Positions 45,174-53,644 of a DNA stretch of 64,000 nt are shown in pieces (position 1 is the first letter of the stretch; each line of letters opens with the position of its first letter). Below the pieces are notes generated by a model that worked only from the letters and a program-made list of their open reading frames with translations, made no database searches and was not told the DNA's origin. Where the stretch lies: NCBI GenBank assembly GCA_016463225.1, contig JAEMRT010000001.1, positions 79,765 to 143,764 of the forward strand, written 5' to 3'. Origin of the DNA: Sphingopyxis sp. Its GTDB lineage: Bacteria; Pseudomonadota; Alphaproteobacteria; Sphingomonadales; Sphingomonadaceae. The translations under genes were made by a program, and so were the position numbers.

Positions 45174-46823
45174 ATGTTCGACGAACCGAATGCGATTGCA
45201 CACCCTGAATTGGTTTTTGGGATCGCGGGCCCCATCGGCATCGATATCGATGCAATCTCTCAAACGCTCACCAATGCGCTGCAAGCTGTCGACTATAAGA
45301 CGATCAACATACGGATCACCGACGAGATTAAGGACGAGCCCACAGATAGGCCGAAATCTGGAACCTCAGATTACGAGTCCCTCATGTCTTATAAGATGGA
45401 TCATGCTAGCGACGTTTGCCGCCGATATTCCTTGGCGGACACATTGATGCGTTTCGCTATTCAAGCAATCCGCCGCCATCGAGACACAATAAATTCACAG
45501 TCCGAGCGCATCGGCGCCGAAGATGACGACTTGCCGTCGAACGAACGAGTTTTGGCAAAAACTGCTTATCTCATCCGGCAGCTCAAGCGTCCGGAAGAGG
45601 TAGAACTTCTCAGGAAGGTTTACGGAAAACAATTTGTCTTAGTTTCTGCGTACGGCTCTGCGGAAAACCGAAAACGGATCATCGAGCAAAAGCTGAAGCG
45701 ATCGCTCCAACTCGATGTGCCCGATCACGAGATTAGTGCAAAAGCTGTCAAGCTTATGCATCGCGACATGAACGAAGACGGCGATGCGCACGGACAGCAT
45801 TTGCGGGAAGCCTTCCACCGCGCTGATGTCTTCATCGATGGCATCCACAAAGAGGAAATGGAAGCAAAGACTGTTCGATTCATCGAGGCGCTTTTTGGCA
45901 AAGCTGACATTGCGCCAACGAAAGCCGAGTATGGAATGTATGCAGCGAAATCTGCATCACTCCGCTCTAGCGATCTGTCCCGCCAGGTGGGTGCCGCTAT
46001 TTTCACACAAGACGGCGAACTGATTACACAAGGTTGCAACGAGGTTCCAAAGGCGTTTGGCGGAACATATTGGGACGGCGAGGAACCGGACCACCGGGAC
46101 ATCAAACTCGGCCACGATCCCAACGACCTCTTGAAGCGCGAGGTAATAAGAGACCTGCTTGAGCGATTGCATCGGGGTGGCATGCTCTCCTCCGAAGCAC
46201 AACAAATCGGAAGCTCATCTCAGATCGTCGACCGCTTGACCCAGAAGCCATCGACCAGCCCGAAGACAGGCGAAGGCGCTTTGTACGGCGCTGCCATTAC
46301 GGATCTGACCGAGTACGGTAGAGTCGTTCACGCGGAGATGTGCGCGATTTGCGACGCCGCAAGGCTCGGCCGGTCCGTTAAGGGAGCGACCCTCTACTGC
46401 ACTACATTTCCATGCCACAACTGCACAAAACACATCCTTGCAGCAGGGCTGTCCAAAGTGATTTACATGGAGCCCTATCCGAAGAGCAAAGCCAAAGAGC
46501 TTCATGAGAATGAAATTGAGATAGAGCAAGAGAGCGCAGGACGAGTCTCGTTCTTGCCATTTTTGGGCATTTCTCCGTACCGATATCGCGATATCTTCCA
46601 AAAAGGGAAAAGAAAAAAAGATGGAGTTGCTCTCCAATGGTATGAGGAAAGTCCTCGGCCCATGATCGATGTGCCAGCACCTACATACATTGATCTGGAA
46701 AAGTGGGAGATCAGTCAGCTAATAGGGAAATTCGAGGTTGAGAGTTCCTCGGAAATCTCAACAATGACTGAGGCACCGACCAAGCCTGCTAAGCGTTGGC
46801 CATTTTTCTCTGGCCGCAAATAA
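45174..46823 (+). CDS. Anti-phage dCTP/dCMP deaminase-like protein (AvcD/DCD type)
   Basis: 549 residues from ATG 45174 (GAGGG upstream; it opens MFDEPNAIAHPELVFGIAGPIG). Residues 1 to about 200 form a P-loop-kinase-like domain with the degenerate loop GIAGPIGIDID. The C-terminal zinc deaminase domain has His386-Ala-Glu388 and Pro-Cys414-His-Asn-Cys417. This two-domain layout matches phage-defence deaminases that destroy dCTP during infection. In Vibrio the homologue is restrained by an upstream RNA (AvcI). The 350 bp upstream here could encode such an RNA, but I cannot identify one. Confidence 0.8.
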   Translation: MFDEPNAIAHPELVFGIAGPIGIDIDAISQTLTNALQAVDYKTINIRITDEIKDEPTDRPKSGTSDYESLMSYKMDHASDVCRRYSLADTLMRFAIQAIRRHRDTINSQSERIGAEDDDLPSNERVLAKTAYLIRQLKRPEEVELLRKVYGKQFVLVSAYGSAENRKRIIEQKLKRSLQLDVPDHEISAKAVKLMHRDMNEDGDAHGQHLREAFHRADVFIDGIHKEEMEAKTVRFIEALFGKADIAPTKAEYGMYAAKSASLRSSDLSRQVGAAIFTQDGELITQGCNEVPKAFGGTYWDGEEPDHRDIKLGHDPNDLLKREVIRDLLERLHRGGMLSSEAQQIGSSSQIVDRLTQKPSTSPKTGEGALYGAAITDLTEYGRVVHAEMCAICDAARLGRSVKGATLYCTTFPCHNCTKHILAAGLSKVIYMEPYPKSKAKELHENEIEIEQESAGRVSFLPFLGISPYRYRDIFQKGKRKKDGVALQWYEESPRPMIDVPAPTYIDLEKWEISQLIGKFEVESSSEISTMTEAPTKPAKRWPFFSGRK

Positions 46824-46871
46824 ATTGCGAGGCGCAATGCCGCCGTTGGTTCAATGGTAAGAAGCCCAACG
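46824..46871. terminator. Tandem small hairpins between convergent genes
   Basis: ATTGCG (46824-46829) / CGCAAT (46833-46838), then CGTTGG (46844-46849) / CCAACG (46866-46871). They fill most of the 67-bp gap between the converging deaminase and kinase genes. No T-run is present. Confidence 0.35.
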
Positions 46872-46890
46872 CCACGTACACACATGGGCG

Positions 46891-47631
46891 CTAGGGGACA
46901 TCGACCGGACTGACTTTCTCGAGCCATTCCAAAATGACGGGCGCAACAATGCGACCTTCCGCGCGCAAGTCAAAGATCGCCTCCTCGCCGAGTTGAACGC
47001 GAGATACGGTAAAGGCCCGCTTCTCGTCTCTGCTATTGTCGGTGAAGATTGTCGCGTCCGCGACCTTCGCGGCTTCACGAATGGCGAGCTGCGTCCGAGG
47101 AAACCTCTGGACCAATTTGTCCTGCGGCACGTTGTGCCCATTGTCCGCCACTCTCGACATCACACGCAGAACGGACAGATCTACATTTGCAAGACCCACA
47201 AAAAACAGCAAGACGAAGTAACCGGCATCCTGCAAGTCGGTGATTAGGTCGATCTTAGATTTAACAGTGCCATCCTCCTGGATATCCCAGTGAGAAAAGA
47301 CCGTCTCCATAGCAAATGGTACCTTCGCCGCCATGGCATGCGCCGCAAAGGCCTTCACGCCGGACTGTGCAACCTGCATCCAACCAAGATCGGTGTCGCG
47401 CAGAGCCTGAGCCCAATCGACAAGCGCGCCACTGCTGTCCGCCTCTGGAAGAATCGACAGCATCATGCGGTCGGCGTTGAGAAGAGGGATTTGCAATTGC
47501 CCCGAAAGCGATTTGCGCCACATGGTCGATTTTCCGGAACCATTGTGGCCCGCCAAGATAATCGCCAGCGGCTTCTTCGTTCGCTTTTGGGCGTCGAGGA
47601 TTTGCTCGACCGCGGCGCTAAGCTGGGTCAC
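46891..47631 (-). CDS. Zeta-toxin-like P-loop kinase
   Basis: 246 residues. Walker A is IILAGHNGSGKST near the N-terminus (residues about 23-36). NADRMMLSILPE follows, then the segment AMETVFSHWD typical of zeta/ATP-dependent UDP-GlcNAc kinases, and a later arginine-rich lid VLRVMSRVADNGHNVP. The start overlaps the stop of a small upstream gene (ATGA), as in toxin-antitoxin pairs. Zeta toxins phosphorylate a nucleotide sugar or a related metabolite; the true substrate here is unknown. Confidence 0.75.
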   Translation of the reverse strand: MTQLSAAVEQILDAQKRTKKPLAIILAGHNGSGKSTMWRKSLSGQLQIPLLNADRMMLSILPEADSSGALVDWAQALRDTDLGWMQVAQSGVKAFAAHAMAAKVPFAMETVFSHWDIQEDGTVKSKIDLITDLQDAGYFVLLFFVGLANVDLSVLRVMSRVADNGHNVPQDKLVQRFPRTQLAIREAAKVADATIFTDNSRDEKRAFTVSRVQLGEEAIFDLRAEGRIVAPVILEWLEKVSPVDVP

Positions 47632-47969
47632 TTAGTTTCGACGAACTGACCGTTTTGAAGCTTGCCTGTCGTGACCTTCCCGTCCAGCCGCCGAATGAAA
47701 ACGCCGGGGTTATTCTCGTCGGCGGAATAGCGCGGCACACCCTTCTTCTGCGGGAGACGAACGCCAGGCTTGGTCAATTTGGTTCCGACGCGCTCCAAAG
47801 CTGCTGTGCTGGCGGCCACATTCGAACTTACAACATCGGCGCTCGGCCGCCGTCCGCTTACCGTAACATTGCCCAGACGCGTCGTCACATTCCGTTGTCC
47901 GGAGACTCCTTTGATTGCGACAAACTTGCCGTCGGACGAGGATCTCTTGGAAGTGCTATGCTTGGCCAT
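47628..47969 (-). CDS. Small protein coupled to zeta-like kinase, candidate antitoxin
   Basis: 113 residues from ATG 47969. A longer frame upstream is unlikely, since its residues look unstructured and Cys-rich. The product is basic and opens MAKHSTSKRSSSDGKFVAIK. It has a VRLPQKKGVPRYSADENNPG segment and the C-terminal FIRRLDGKVTTGKLQNGQFV, likely a small beta domain. No clear ribosome site precedes it, but TATATATT lies just upstream, so translation may be near-leaderless. It is unlike the helical epsilon antitoxin. Confidence 0.6.
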   Translation of the reverse strand: MAKHSTSKRSSSDGKFVAIKGVSGQRNVTTRLGNVTVSGRRPSADVVSSNVAASTAALERVGTKLTKPGVRLPQKKGVPRYSADENNPGVFIRRLDGKVTTGKLQNGQFVETK

Positions 47970-48451
47970 GGCCAATATATAGCGACGATCGCAGGGATTC
48001 GCCACATCTTCCCGCTGCATCGTCGCGTGGCAGTGGCTGCCGAAATAACCGACGCGCACAAGCCAAATCGACTTCACGAATGCGTTCATCTGCAAATTGA
48101 GCCTTAGGAGTGACGCACACTGGCCGAGAAGACCGGTAGACAGCGAAAAGGCGGGCTGTGGCGCCGAAAAAATCAAGAGATCAGTTCCTCGCCGTTTTCT
48201 GTACCCACATGTGGGAACGGCAGGTTTCGGGCAGCCGGCCAGCGGACGGCTACGACTACTACCCGAACATTCGCACGACAGAGCATGTTTTGGCGCTGCC
48301 GTACAATTATCGGTCGGCCCGCGTCGCTATCCGCGCCATGCGACCCAAGGAGAGCTCTTCCTTTCAGGAAACCAGAGATCTTCATCTGACGCCCGTCCGA
48401 TTTTTATCGGACGGGCGTCTTTTTTCGTGATCCTTCACAACTGCTCGGAAT
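47970..48451. other. Gap without a convincing gene
   Basis: 482 bp. A GTG-started frame 48158-48430 (90 residues, containing THMWERQVSGSRPADGYDYY) runs through the strong terminator at 48388-48426, so it is either a remnant or not coding. The rest holds the divergent promoter area of the kinase pair. No RNA gene was recognised, although the terminator implies a transcript. Confidence 0.4.
48388..48426 (+). terminator. Strong intrinsic terminator
   Basis: GACGCCCGTCCGA (48388-48400) pairs perfectly with TCGGACGGGCGTC (48407-48419). With the T/A pair at 48401/48406 this gives 14 bp around a TTTT loop, followed by a run of six T (48420-48425). It is the best terminator in the window. It ends a plus-strand transcript whose gene I cannot identify. 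Confidence 0.9.
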
Positions 48452-48676
48452 GTGCGATCAGCGCTGAGCACCGCTGACCCAGATCGTGCCGACGCGAAGA
48501 TGGACGGCAAGCCGCTTTGGCAGGACGATTTGCCTGAGGCTTGGGCGGCGATCATGGCTCTCCGCGAACCCAACATGGCGATCATTAACGCCGCCGCTCT
48601 TAAAGCTGACCAGATTGGCAAATGTGATTTCGGCGGAATCTATCGAGCCATGATCGATGCTGCAATGACGGAATAA
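48452..48676 (+). CDS. Small hypothetical protein
   Basis: 74 residues from ATG 48452, or 58 from ATG 48500 (opening MDGKPLWQDDLPEAWAAIMA). The ending is KCDFGGIYRAMIDAAMTE. The acidic, helical second half reads like real protein, but no strong ribosome site is seen and I do not recognise a family. It could be a fragment of a larger gene at the island edge. Confidence 0.35.
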   Translation: MRSALSTADPDRADAKMDGKPLWQDDLPEAWAAIMALREPNMAIINAAALKADQIGKCDFGGIYRAMIDAAMTE

Positions 48677-48805
48677 CCCCAGCGTGTGCGACGAAATGAG
48701 TGGTGGGGTTCGCGGTCAAAAATGGCCGGAAGCGGCCTGTCGGCTTTTGGAAATTTTCATGATCAAGTTGCTGCCGAGAAGAATGTCATCGGACCTGGTA
48801 TCCAA

Positions 48806-48831
48806 ACCCGCCCGCCGGAAGACGGGCGGGT
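48806..48831 (-). terminator. GC hairpin after antiporter gene
   Basis: ACCCGCCCG (48806-48814) pairs with CGGGCGGGT (48823-48831). On the minus strand it follows the antiporter stop by 13 bp, and a short T-run ends it. Likely terminator. Confidence 0.6.
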
Positions 48832-48844
48832 CCCCCCTTTGGCT

Positions 48845-50245
48845 CTAGGCAAGCTTGTCGAGCGGAGCTTGTTGAGCCGCGTCGCCGGCGGCCTCGTCGG
48901 CAAACAACGACCCGAGTTCGCCCGTCACGCGCGCCTTGCGGCCATAGACGAACTCGAACAGTGGCCCCGCCATCACCGTCGTGACGATAGCCATCAGCAC
49001 CATCATCGCGAACAGCGTCGGGCCGATGATGCCCTTTTGCAGCCCGATATTGATGATGATCAATTCCATCAGCCCGCGTGCATTCATCAGCGCGCCGATC
49101 CCCAGCGCGGTCCGGTTATTCTCGCCGGCCAGCCGTGCCGCGAGCCAGCAGGCCCCGAACTTCGCCGCGATCGAGACGAGCAGGATGCCAAGCGCGACGG
49201 CGAGCAATTGCCAATTGTTAACCATGTCGAGGCGCGTGTTGAGTCCCGAATAAGTGAAAAACATCGGCAAGAGCAGCACGACCGTCAAAGGCTCGATCTT
49301 CCGCCGGATCTCCTCGGTGAGCAGGCCGCGCGGCATGCAGACGCCGAGCAGGAAGCCGCCGAACACGGCATGGATGCCCACCGCGTCCATGACGAACGCC
49401 GACAGCGCATAGAGGATCAGCACGACCGCGAAGAGCGTATGCGTCATTTCGCCCTTCGCCTCGACCGCGCTGCCGAGCGGCACGAGCAGCCGCCGCCCGG
49501 CGAGCAGCATGAAGGCCACATAGGCCCCGCCCCCGACGATCGCGATCAGCGCGACACCGGGACCGCCGCCGAAGGTCGCGAGCACGATCGCGAGAACGCA
49601 CCACGATACGGCGTCATCGAACGCGCCCGCGGTCAGCGACAGCGTACCGAGCGAGGTGTCGGCAAGGCCGCGCTCGTTGATGATCCGCGCGAGCATCGGA
49701 AAGGCGGTGAGCGCGATGCACGCGCCCATGAACAGCGTCGCGTTCATTTGCCCGACCCCCGGCGTGAAGAGGCCGGGAATGGTCAGCAGATAGGGCGTGA
49801 TCGCGAGCGCGAAAAGGAAGGGCACAATGATCCCCGCCGCCGATACGCCGGCAGCGCTCTTTGCCTTCGACTGGAAATGATCGAGGCGGAGCGTCGTGCC
49901 GACGAGGAACATGTAGAGCCCAACGCCGAACTGCGCGCCGACGTATAGGACGTTGCGCGTCTCTTTCGGAAAGAGCGCCGCCTGGAAATCGGGGAAGAAC
50001 AGCCCGAACAACGACGGGCCAAGGATGACGCCGGCGATCATCTCGCCAACAACCTGCGGCTGGCCGAACCATTTCTTCGCGGCCCATCCGGTTATCCGGC
50101 AGACGATCAGGATCGCCGCGATCTGCATGAAGAAATGGATGCTGTAGTCGGTCGGTGTATAGCTTTGCGCCGATTGCACCGCGGGGCCGTGCGGGTCGAG
50201 CAACCCTCCGATCGTCCGCATCAGATCATCCATCATGTCAGACAT
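48845..50245 (-). CDS. Cation:proton antiporter (CPA family)
   Basis: 466 residues, about 13 hydrophobic helices. The Na+/H+ exchanger pattern includes VVGEMIAGVILGPSLFG, LYMFLVGTTLRLDHF and LSLTAGAFDDAVSWCVLAIV, where the DD pair marks the ion-binding site. It also has NARGLMELIIINIGLQ. GAGG lies upstream of ATG 50245. It is 9 bp downstream of the FucP-like gene stop, so in the same unit, perhaps balancing ion flux during sugar uptake. Confidence 0.82.
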   Translation of the reverse strand: MSDMMDDLMRTIGGLLDPHGPAVQSAQSYTPTDYSIHFFMQIAAILIVCRITGWAAKKWFGQPQVVGEMIAGVILGPSLFGLFFPDFQAALFPKETRNVLYVGAQFGVGLYMFLVGTTLRLDHFQSKAKSAAGVSAAGIIVPFLFALAITPYLLTIPGLFTPGVGQMNATLFMGACIALTAFPMLARIINERGLADTSLGTLSLTAGAFDDAVSWCVLAIVLATFGGGPGVALIAIVGGGAYVAFMLLAGRRLLVPLGSAVEAKGEMTHTLFAVVLILYALSAFVMDAVGIHAVFGGFLLGVCMPRGLLTEEIRRKIEPLTVVLLLPMFFTYSGLNTRLDMVNNWQLLAVALGILLVSIAAKFGACWLAARLAGENNRTALGIGALMNARGLMELIIINIGLQKGIIGPTLFAMMVLMAIVTTVMAGPLFEFVYGRKARVTGELGSLFADEAAGDAAQQAPLDKLA

Positions 50246-50254
50246 ACCATATCC

Positions 50255-51547
50255 TCAGGCGGCCGGGCGCCGCGCATAATAGCCGAAACCCGCAATCACC
50301 GCATAGCAGGCGGCGGGCAGCAATAGCGCCAGACCAAGGCTGCCGGTCAGGTCGGCCACCGCGCCCGTCGCCAGCGGGACGACCGCGCCGCCGAAGATCG
50401 CGACGTTGATGATTCCCGATCCGTCAGCGGCCCGGCTGCCGAGCCTCTCGCTCGCGAGGCTGAAGATCGTGGGAAACATGATCGCATTCATCAGGCCGAT
50501 CGCCAGCAGGCTCCAGCCCGACATATTGCCCGCCGTGTTCGTGGAGATCAGGATCAGTGCGATCGCGCCGACCGCGACGCAGGCGAGCAGCTTGCCCGGA
50601 CTGGCGACGCGCATGAGGCCCGATCCGATGAAGCGGCCAACCATCGCGCCGCCCCAGTAAAGGCCGATCAATTTCCCGGCCGCCTGTTCCTCGAGGCCCA
50701 TCACATGACCCTGCATCAGATAGTTGACGATCAGCGAGCCGATCGACACCTCGGCGCCGACATAAAGGAAGATGCACAGCGCCCCGAAACCGAAGCGCGG
50801 CCGCTTGAGGAGGTCGAAGCCCGCCAGACCCACGCTCGCTTCGTGCTTCTCGCCCTTCAGTCGGTCGCGGAACAGCCAGACCGCCGCCGCGACGATCGCC
50901 AACGCGACCGCAATCCCCAGATAGCCATGGACGATCGCCTGGCTTTCGGCAGTGCGATAGGCGTCGAGCTCGGCGCCGGACAATTGATCGGCGGTCACCG
51001 CGGCAAGACTGCCGAGAATCAGCGCCGAGCCCGCGATCGGAAAGATCGTGGTACCAAGCGAGTTGAACGCCTGCGCAAAGGTCAGGCGGCTGTGCGTCGT
51101 CTCGGGCTTGCCGAGCAACGAGATCAGCGGGTTGGCGACGACCTGGACGATCACGACGCCGCTCGCGAGCACGAAGAGCGCGAGCAGGAACAGGCCATAG
51201 GTCGCGGTCTGCGAGGCCGGAATGAAGAGCAGGCAGCCGACCATCATCGTGAGCAGGCCCGCGACCGCGCCGCGCATATAGCCGATCTTCTTGACCAGCT
51301 TCGCGCCGGGAATGCCGATCAGCAGATAGGCGGTGAAGAAGCAGAACTGCACCAGCATCGCCTGGGTGTAGTTGAGCGTGAAAAGCTCCTTCAGCTTCGG
51401 GATGATCACATCGTTAAGCGAGGTTATGCCGCCGAAGATGAAGAAAAGACCCATGACGAAAAGGCGCAGTTCGGGCGCATCGACATGCTCGCCTGCGCCT
51501 ACTGCCGCGACTTCGTCTGTTCTGGTTATATTCGCCACAACGGCCAC
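50255..51547 (-). CDS. Sugar MFS transporter, FucP/GluP-like
   Basis: 430 residues from GTG 51547, chosen for the GAGGAGGGAGA ribosome region just upstream; a longer frame enters the palindrome and the preceding gene. Twelve helices; landmarks FIFGGITSLNDVIIPKLKEL and GVVIVQVVANPLISLLGKPE are typical of the fucose/glucose/galactose:H+ symporter group. It follows the GH97 gene, so it likely imports glucose released in the periplasm. Confidence 0.82.
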   Translation of the reverse strand: MAVVANITRTDEVAAVGAGEHVDAPELRLFVMGLFFIFGGITSLNDVIIPKLKELFTLNYTQAMLVQFCFFTAYLLIGIPGAKLVKKIGYMRGAVAGLLTMMVGCLLFIPASQTATYGLFLLALFVLASGVVIVQVVANPLISLLGKPETTHSRLTFAQAFNSLGTTIFPIAGSALILGSLAAVTADQLSGAELDAYRTAESQAIVHGYLGIAVALAIVAAAVWLFRDRLKGEKHEASVGLAGFDLLKRPRFGFGALCIFLYVGAEVSIGSLIVNYLMQGHVMGLEEQAAGKLIGLYWGGAMVGRFIGSGLMRVASPGKLLACVAVGAIALILISTNTAGNMSGWSLLAIGLMNAIMFPTIFSLASERLGSRAADGSGIINVAIFGGAVVPLATGAVADLTGSLGLALLLPAACYAVIAGFGYYARRPAA

Positions 51548-51564
51548 CTGTCTCTCCCTCCTCT

Positions 51565-51576
51565 GAGACGCGTCTC
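51565..51576. promoter_or_regulatory. Palindrome upstream of sugar transporter
   Basis: GAGACGCGTCTC is a perfect 12-bp palindrome in the 43-bp gap between the GH97 stop and the transporter GTG. It may be an operator or a small intercistronic hairpin. Confidence 0.35.
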
Positions 51577-51590
51577 GCGGTAAGACGCCC

Positions 51591-53615
51591 TCATTCTCCA
51601 AGCCGTCGGAAGCGGATCGCGGCGCCGCCACCCGGCGCAAGCGCCAACGTCAGGCTGTCGGCGCGCGTCACGACGCGCTTGCTGATTGCGAGCACTTCGG
51701 GGTTGGTGCGATAGTCCGCACCCGCCCCGTCGGCGTAAATATGGGCCTCATAGCGCTTTCCCGGCTCGAGGAAGTCCAGCGGCTGCTTCAGAGTCCGCGC
51801 GTCTTCATCGGTAATCGCACCGAGATACCAATCCCCCTTGCCGCGCTGTTGCCGTGCGACGACAACATAATCGCCGATTATGCCCTGCAAGGTTTTCGAC
51901 GTCTCCCAATCGGTGGGTACGTCGCGGATGAACTGGAACGCGTCGGGCCGGGCCTCGTAATTTTCAGGAAGATCGGCTGCCATCTGGATCGGCGAATAAA
52001 CTACGACATATTCGGCGAGCTGTGTCGCAAGCGTCGACTGGACACGGCGCGTCAGTTCCTTGCCGCCGCGCGAAATGTCGAAAATCCCGGGCGTGAAATC
52101 CATCGGCCCGGCGAGCAGCCGCGTGAAGGGCAGGATCGTCATATGCTCGGGCGGATTGGTCGGATTGCCCCACGCGTTGAACTCCTGCCCGCGCGCGCCC
52201 TCTCGACTGACCCAGTTCGGCCAGGTGCGGCGTAGTCCCGTGTCTTTGACCGGCTCGTGCGTGTTGATGGCGATGTGAAGCTTCGCCGCACGTTTCACGA
52301 CGTCGAGATGATGGTCGACCGCATATTGGCCCGCGAACCACTGCAGGCCGCCGTCGCCATCCACGATCGTGCCGCTGTGGCGGACATAGCCTGTCTTGAT
52401 CAGCGAGACGCCATTGTCGGCATAAAGCTTCAGCCCGGCATCGAGTTGGCGCGCATAATTTTCGATCGCACCGCCAGTCTCGTGATGGCCGATCAGTTTC
52501 ACGCCCTTGGACTTGCCGTAACGCGCGATCTCCGGAAGGTCGAAGTCGGGATAGGCCTCGGTGAAGCTGAACTTGTCGCCATTGGCGATCCAGTCGCCGT
52601 CCCAGCCCTTGTTCCACCCTTCGACCAGCACCCCGTCGAAGCCATATTTTGCCGCGAAGTCGATATAGCGTTTTACATTGGCGGTGTTCGCGCCGTGCGT
52701 CGGCCCGCTGCCCCAGGTCGATTTCTCGAGGTGCATTTCCCACCAGATGCCGACATATTTGCCCGGCTTGAACCATTTTCCGATGTCGGGGAGCCTGCTT
52801 GGCTCGTTGAGATTGAGCGTGATCCGGCTGTCTGCGAGCGCGCCGGGGCTGTCGCCGACGAGTACCGTCCGCCACGGAGTCGTGAACGACCCTGTCTTCT
52901 TTGCGAGCGCCCCGTCGGGCCACGGCATCAGCCACGCGCTGTAGGTGCCGGCACCATTGCCCTCGAGCAGCATCGACGGAAAATCCACCAGCGCGGCCTC
53001 GTGAAAGCTCAGATACAGTCCGTTTTCGCCTTTCAGCGTCAACGGCGTTTCGGCGAGAGTAATCCGCCGCGCGTCGGTCTGCTTGTAGAGATATTCGTCG
53101 CGTTCCTGCCCCAGACCTTCGTACCACCACGCCTGATAGGGGCCGGCAGTACGGAACTGGGTATGGTCGGCGCTCACAGCCACCGCCTGCCCCGCTGGAA
53201 TACCCGCATAGTCGTAGCGAAAGCCGAACCCGTCGTCGAACAGGCGGAATGTCACGCCGACCGCCTTGTTGAGCGTGGTGTCGCCCGATAGCGTCACCTT
53301 GAGCTCGCTGTGGTTGTCGCGGATCAGCCGCTGTTCACCCCACGGCTGCTCCCAGATGGTGTCCGACGCCGCGCGCTTCGCGTTGCCGAGGCCTGTGAAG
53401 CGCGGATCGGCTTCCCCCTCGAAGCTCAGCCCCAGCCGCGACGGGGCGATTACCGTGACGGCGCCGCGCCTGACCTCGTACCGCGCCTCGCCGCCTTCGA
53501 CCGAAACGCACAGCTCCAATATCTTTCCCGGCGACTGGGCACATTCGCGCGCTGCCGCAGGCGATGCGATCGCCAACGCCGACAGGCCGAGCAACAGGGA
53601 AAACTTCAGGTTCAT
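51591..53615 (-). CDS. GH97 family alpha-glucosidase (SusB-like), exported
   Basis: 674 residues from ATG 53615; ATG 53624 and ATG 53648 (the latter overlapping the cupin stop) are alternatives. The signal peptide is MNLKFSLLLGLSALAIASPAAA. GH97 features: N-terminal beta-sandwich, central (beta/alpha)8 barrel with DGVLVEGWNKGWDGDW, IGHHETGG, INTHEPVKDTGLRRTWPN and SREGARGQEFNAWG, the last two holding conserved catalytic Glu residues, and a C-terminal sheet. The inverting alpha-glucosidase branch is more likely than the Asp-nucleophile alpha-galactosidase branch. It acts in the periplasm on maltooligosaccharides or related alpha-glucans. Confidence 0.85.
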   Translation of the reverse strand: MNLKFSLLLGLSALAIASPAAARECAQSPGKILELCVSVEGGEARYEVRRGAVTVIAPSRLGLSFEGEADPRFTGLGNAKRAASDTIWEQPWGEQRLIRDNHSELKVTLSGDTTLNKAVGVTFRLFDDGFGFRYDYAGIPAGQAVAVSADHTQFRTAGPYQAWWYEGLGQERDEYLYKQTDARRITLAETPLTLKGENGLYLSFHEAALVDFPSMLLEGNGAGTYSAWLMPWPDGALAKKTGSFTTPWRTVLVGDSPGALADSRITLNLNEPSRLPDIGKWFKPGKYVGIWWEMHLEKSTWGSGPTHGANTANVKRYIDFAAKYGFDGVLVEGWNKGWDGDWIANGDKFSFTEAYPDFDLPEIARYGKSKGVKLIGHHETGGAIENYARQLDAGLKLYADNGVSLIKTGYVRHSGTIVDGDGGLQWFAGQYAVDHHLDVVKRAAKLHIAINTHEPVKDTGLRRTWPNWVSREGARGQEFNAWGNPTNPPEHMTILPFTRLLAGPMDFTPGIFDISRGGKELTRRVQSTLATQLAEYVVVYSPIQMAADLPENYEARPDAFQFIRDVPTDWETSKTLQGIIGDYVVVARQQRGKGDWYLGAITDEDARTLKQPLDFLEPGKRYEAHIYADGAGADYRTNPEVLAISKRVVTRADSLTLALAPGGGAAIRFRRLGE

Positions 53616-53644
53616 GAGTGTCATTCTTTCGAGGGAAGGCAGAG

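Larger units (their letters stand above)
40756..48840. other. Low-GC accessory (defence) island
   Basis: Between the paaR stop and the antiporter terminator the DNA is visibly more AT-rich, with codons (ATT, AAA, GAA, TTT) rare in the flanks. It carries genes typical of defence islands: XRE/ImmA, Ubl conjugation, nucleotide deaminase, zeta-like kinase. The outer limits are placed by gene content only. I found no integrase, transposase, tRNA or convincing direct repeats, so the mobility mechanism is not shown. The 214 bp before the first gene (40756-40969) hold only its promoter. Confidence 0.6.

Noticed and set aside
46843-46873. GGTTCAATGGTA resembles the D-arm of a tRNA-Gly, raising the idea of a tRNA attachment site.
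   Set aside because: No anticodon arm, T-arm or acceptor pairing follows; the stretch is better explained as small hairpins between convergent genes.
48158-48430. GTG-started frame of 90 codons at the island edge.
   Set aside because: It runs through a strong intrinsic terminator and has no ribosome site; listed only as part of the gap.
40756-48840. Direct repeats that could mark integration ends of the island.
   Set aside because: Comparison of the two edges by eye gave only short GC-rich matches such as GGCCGG, which are common in this genome.
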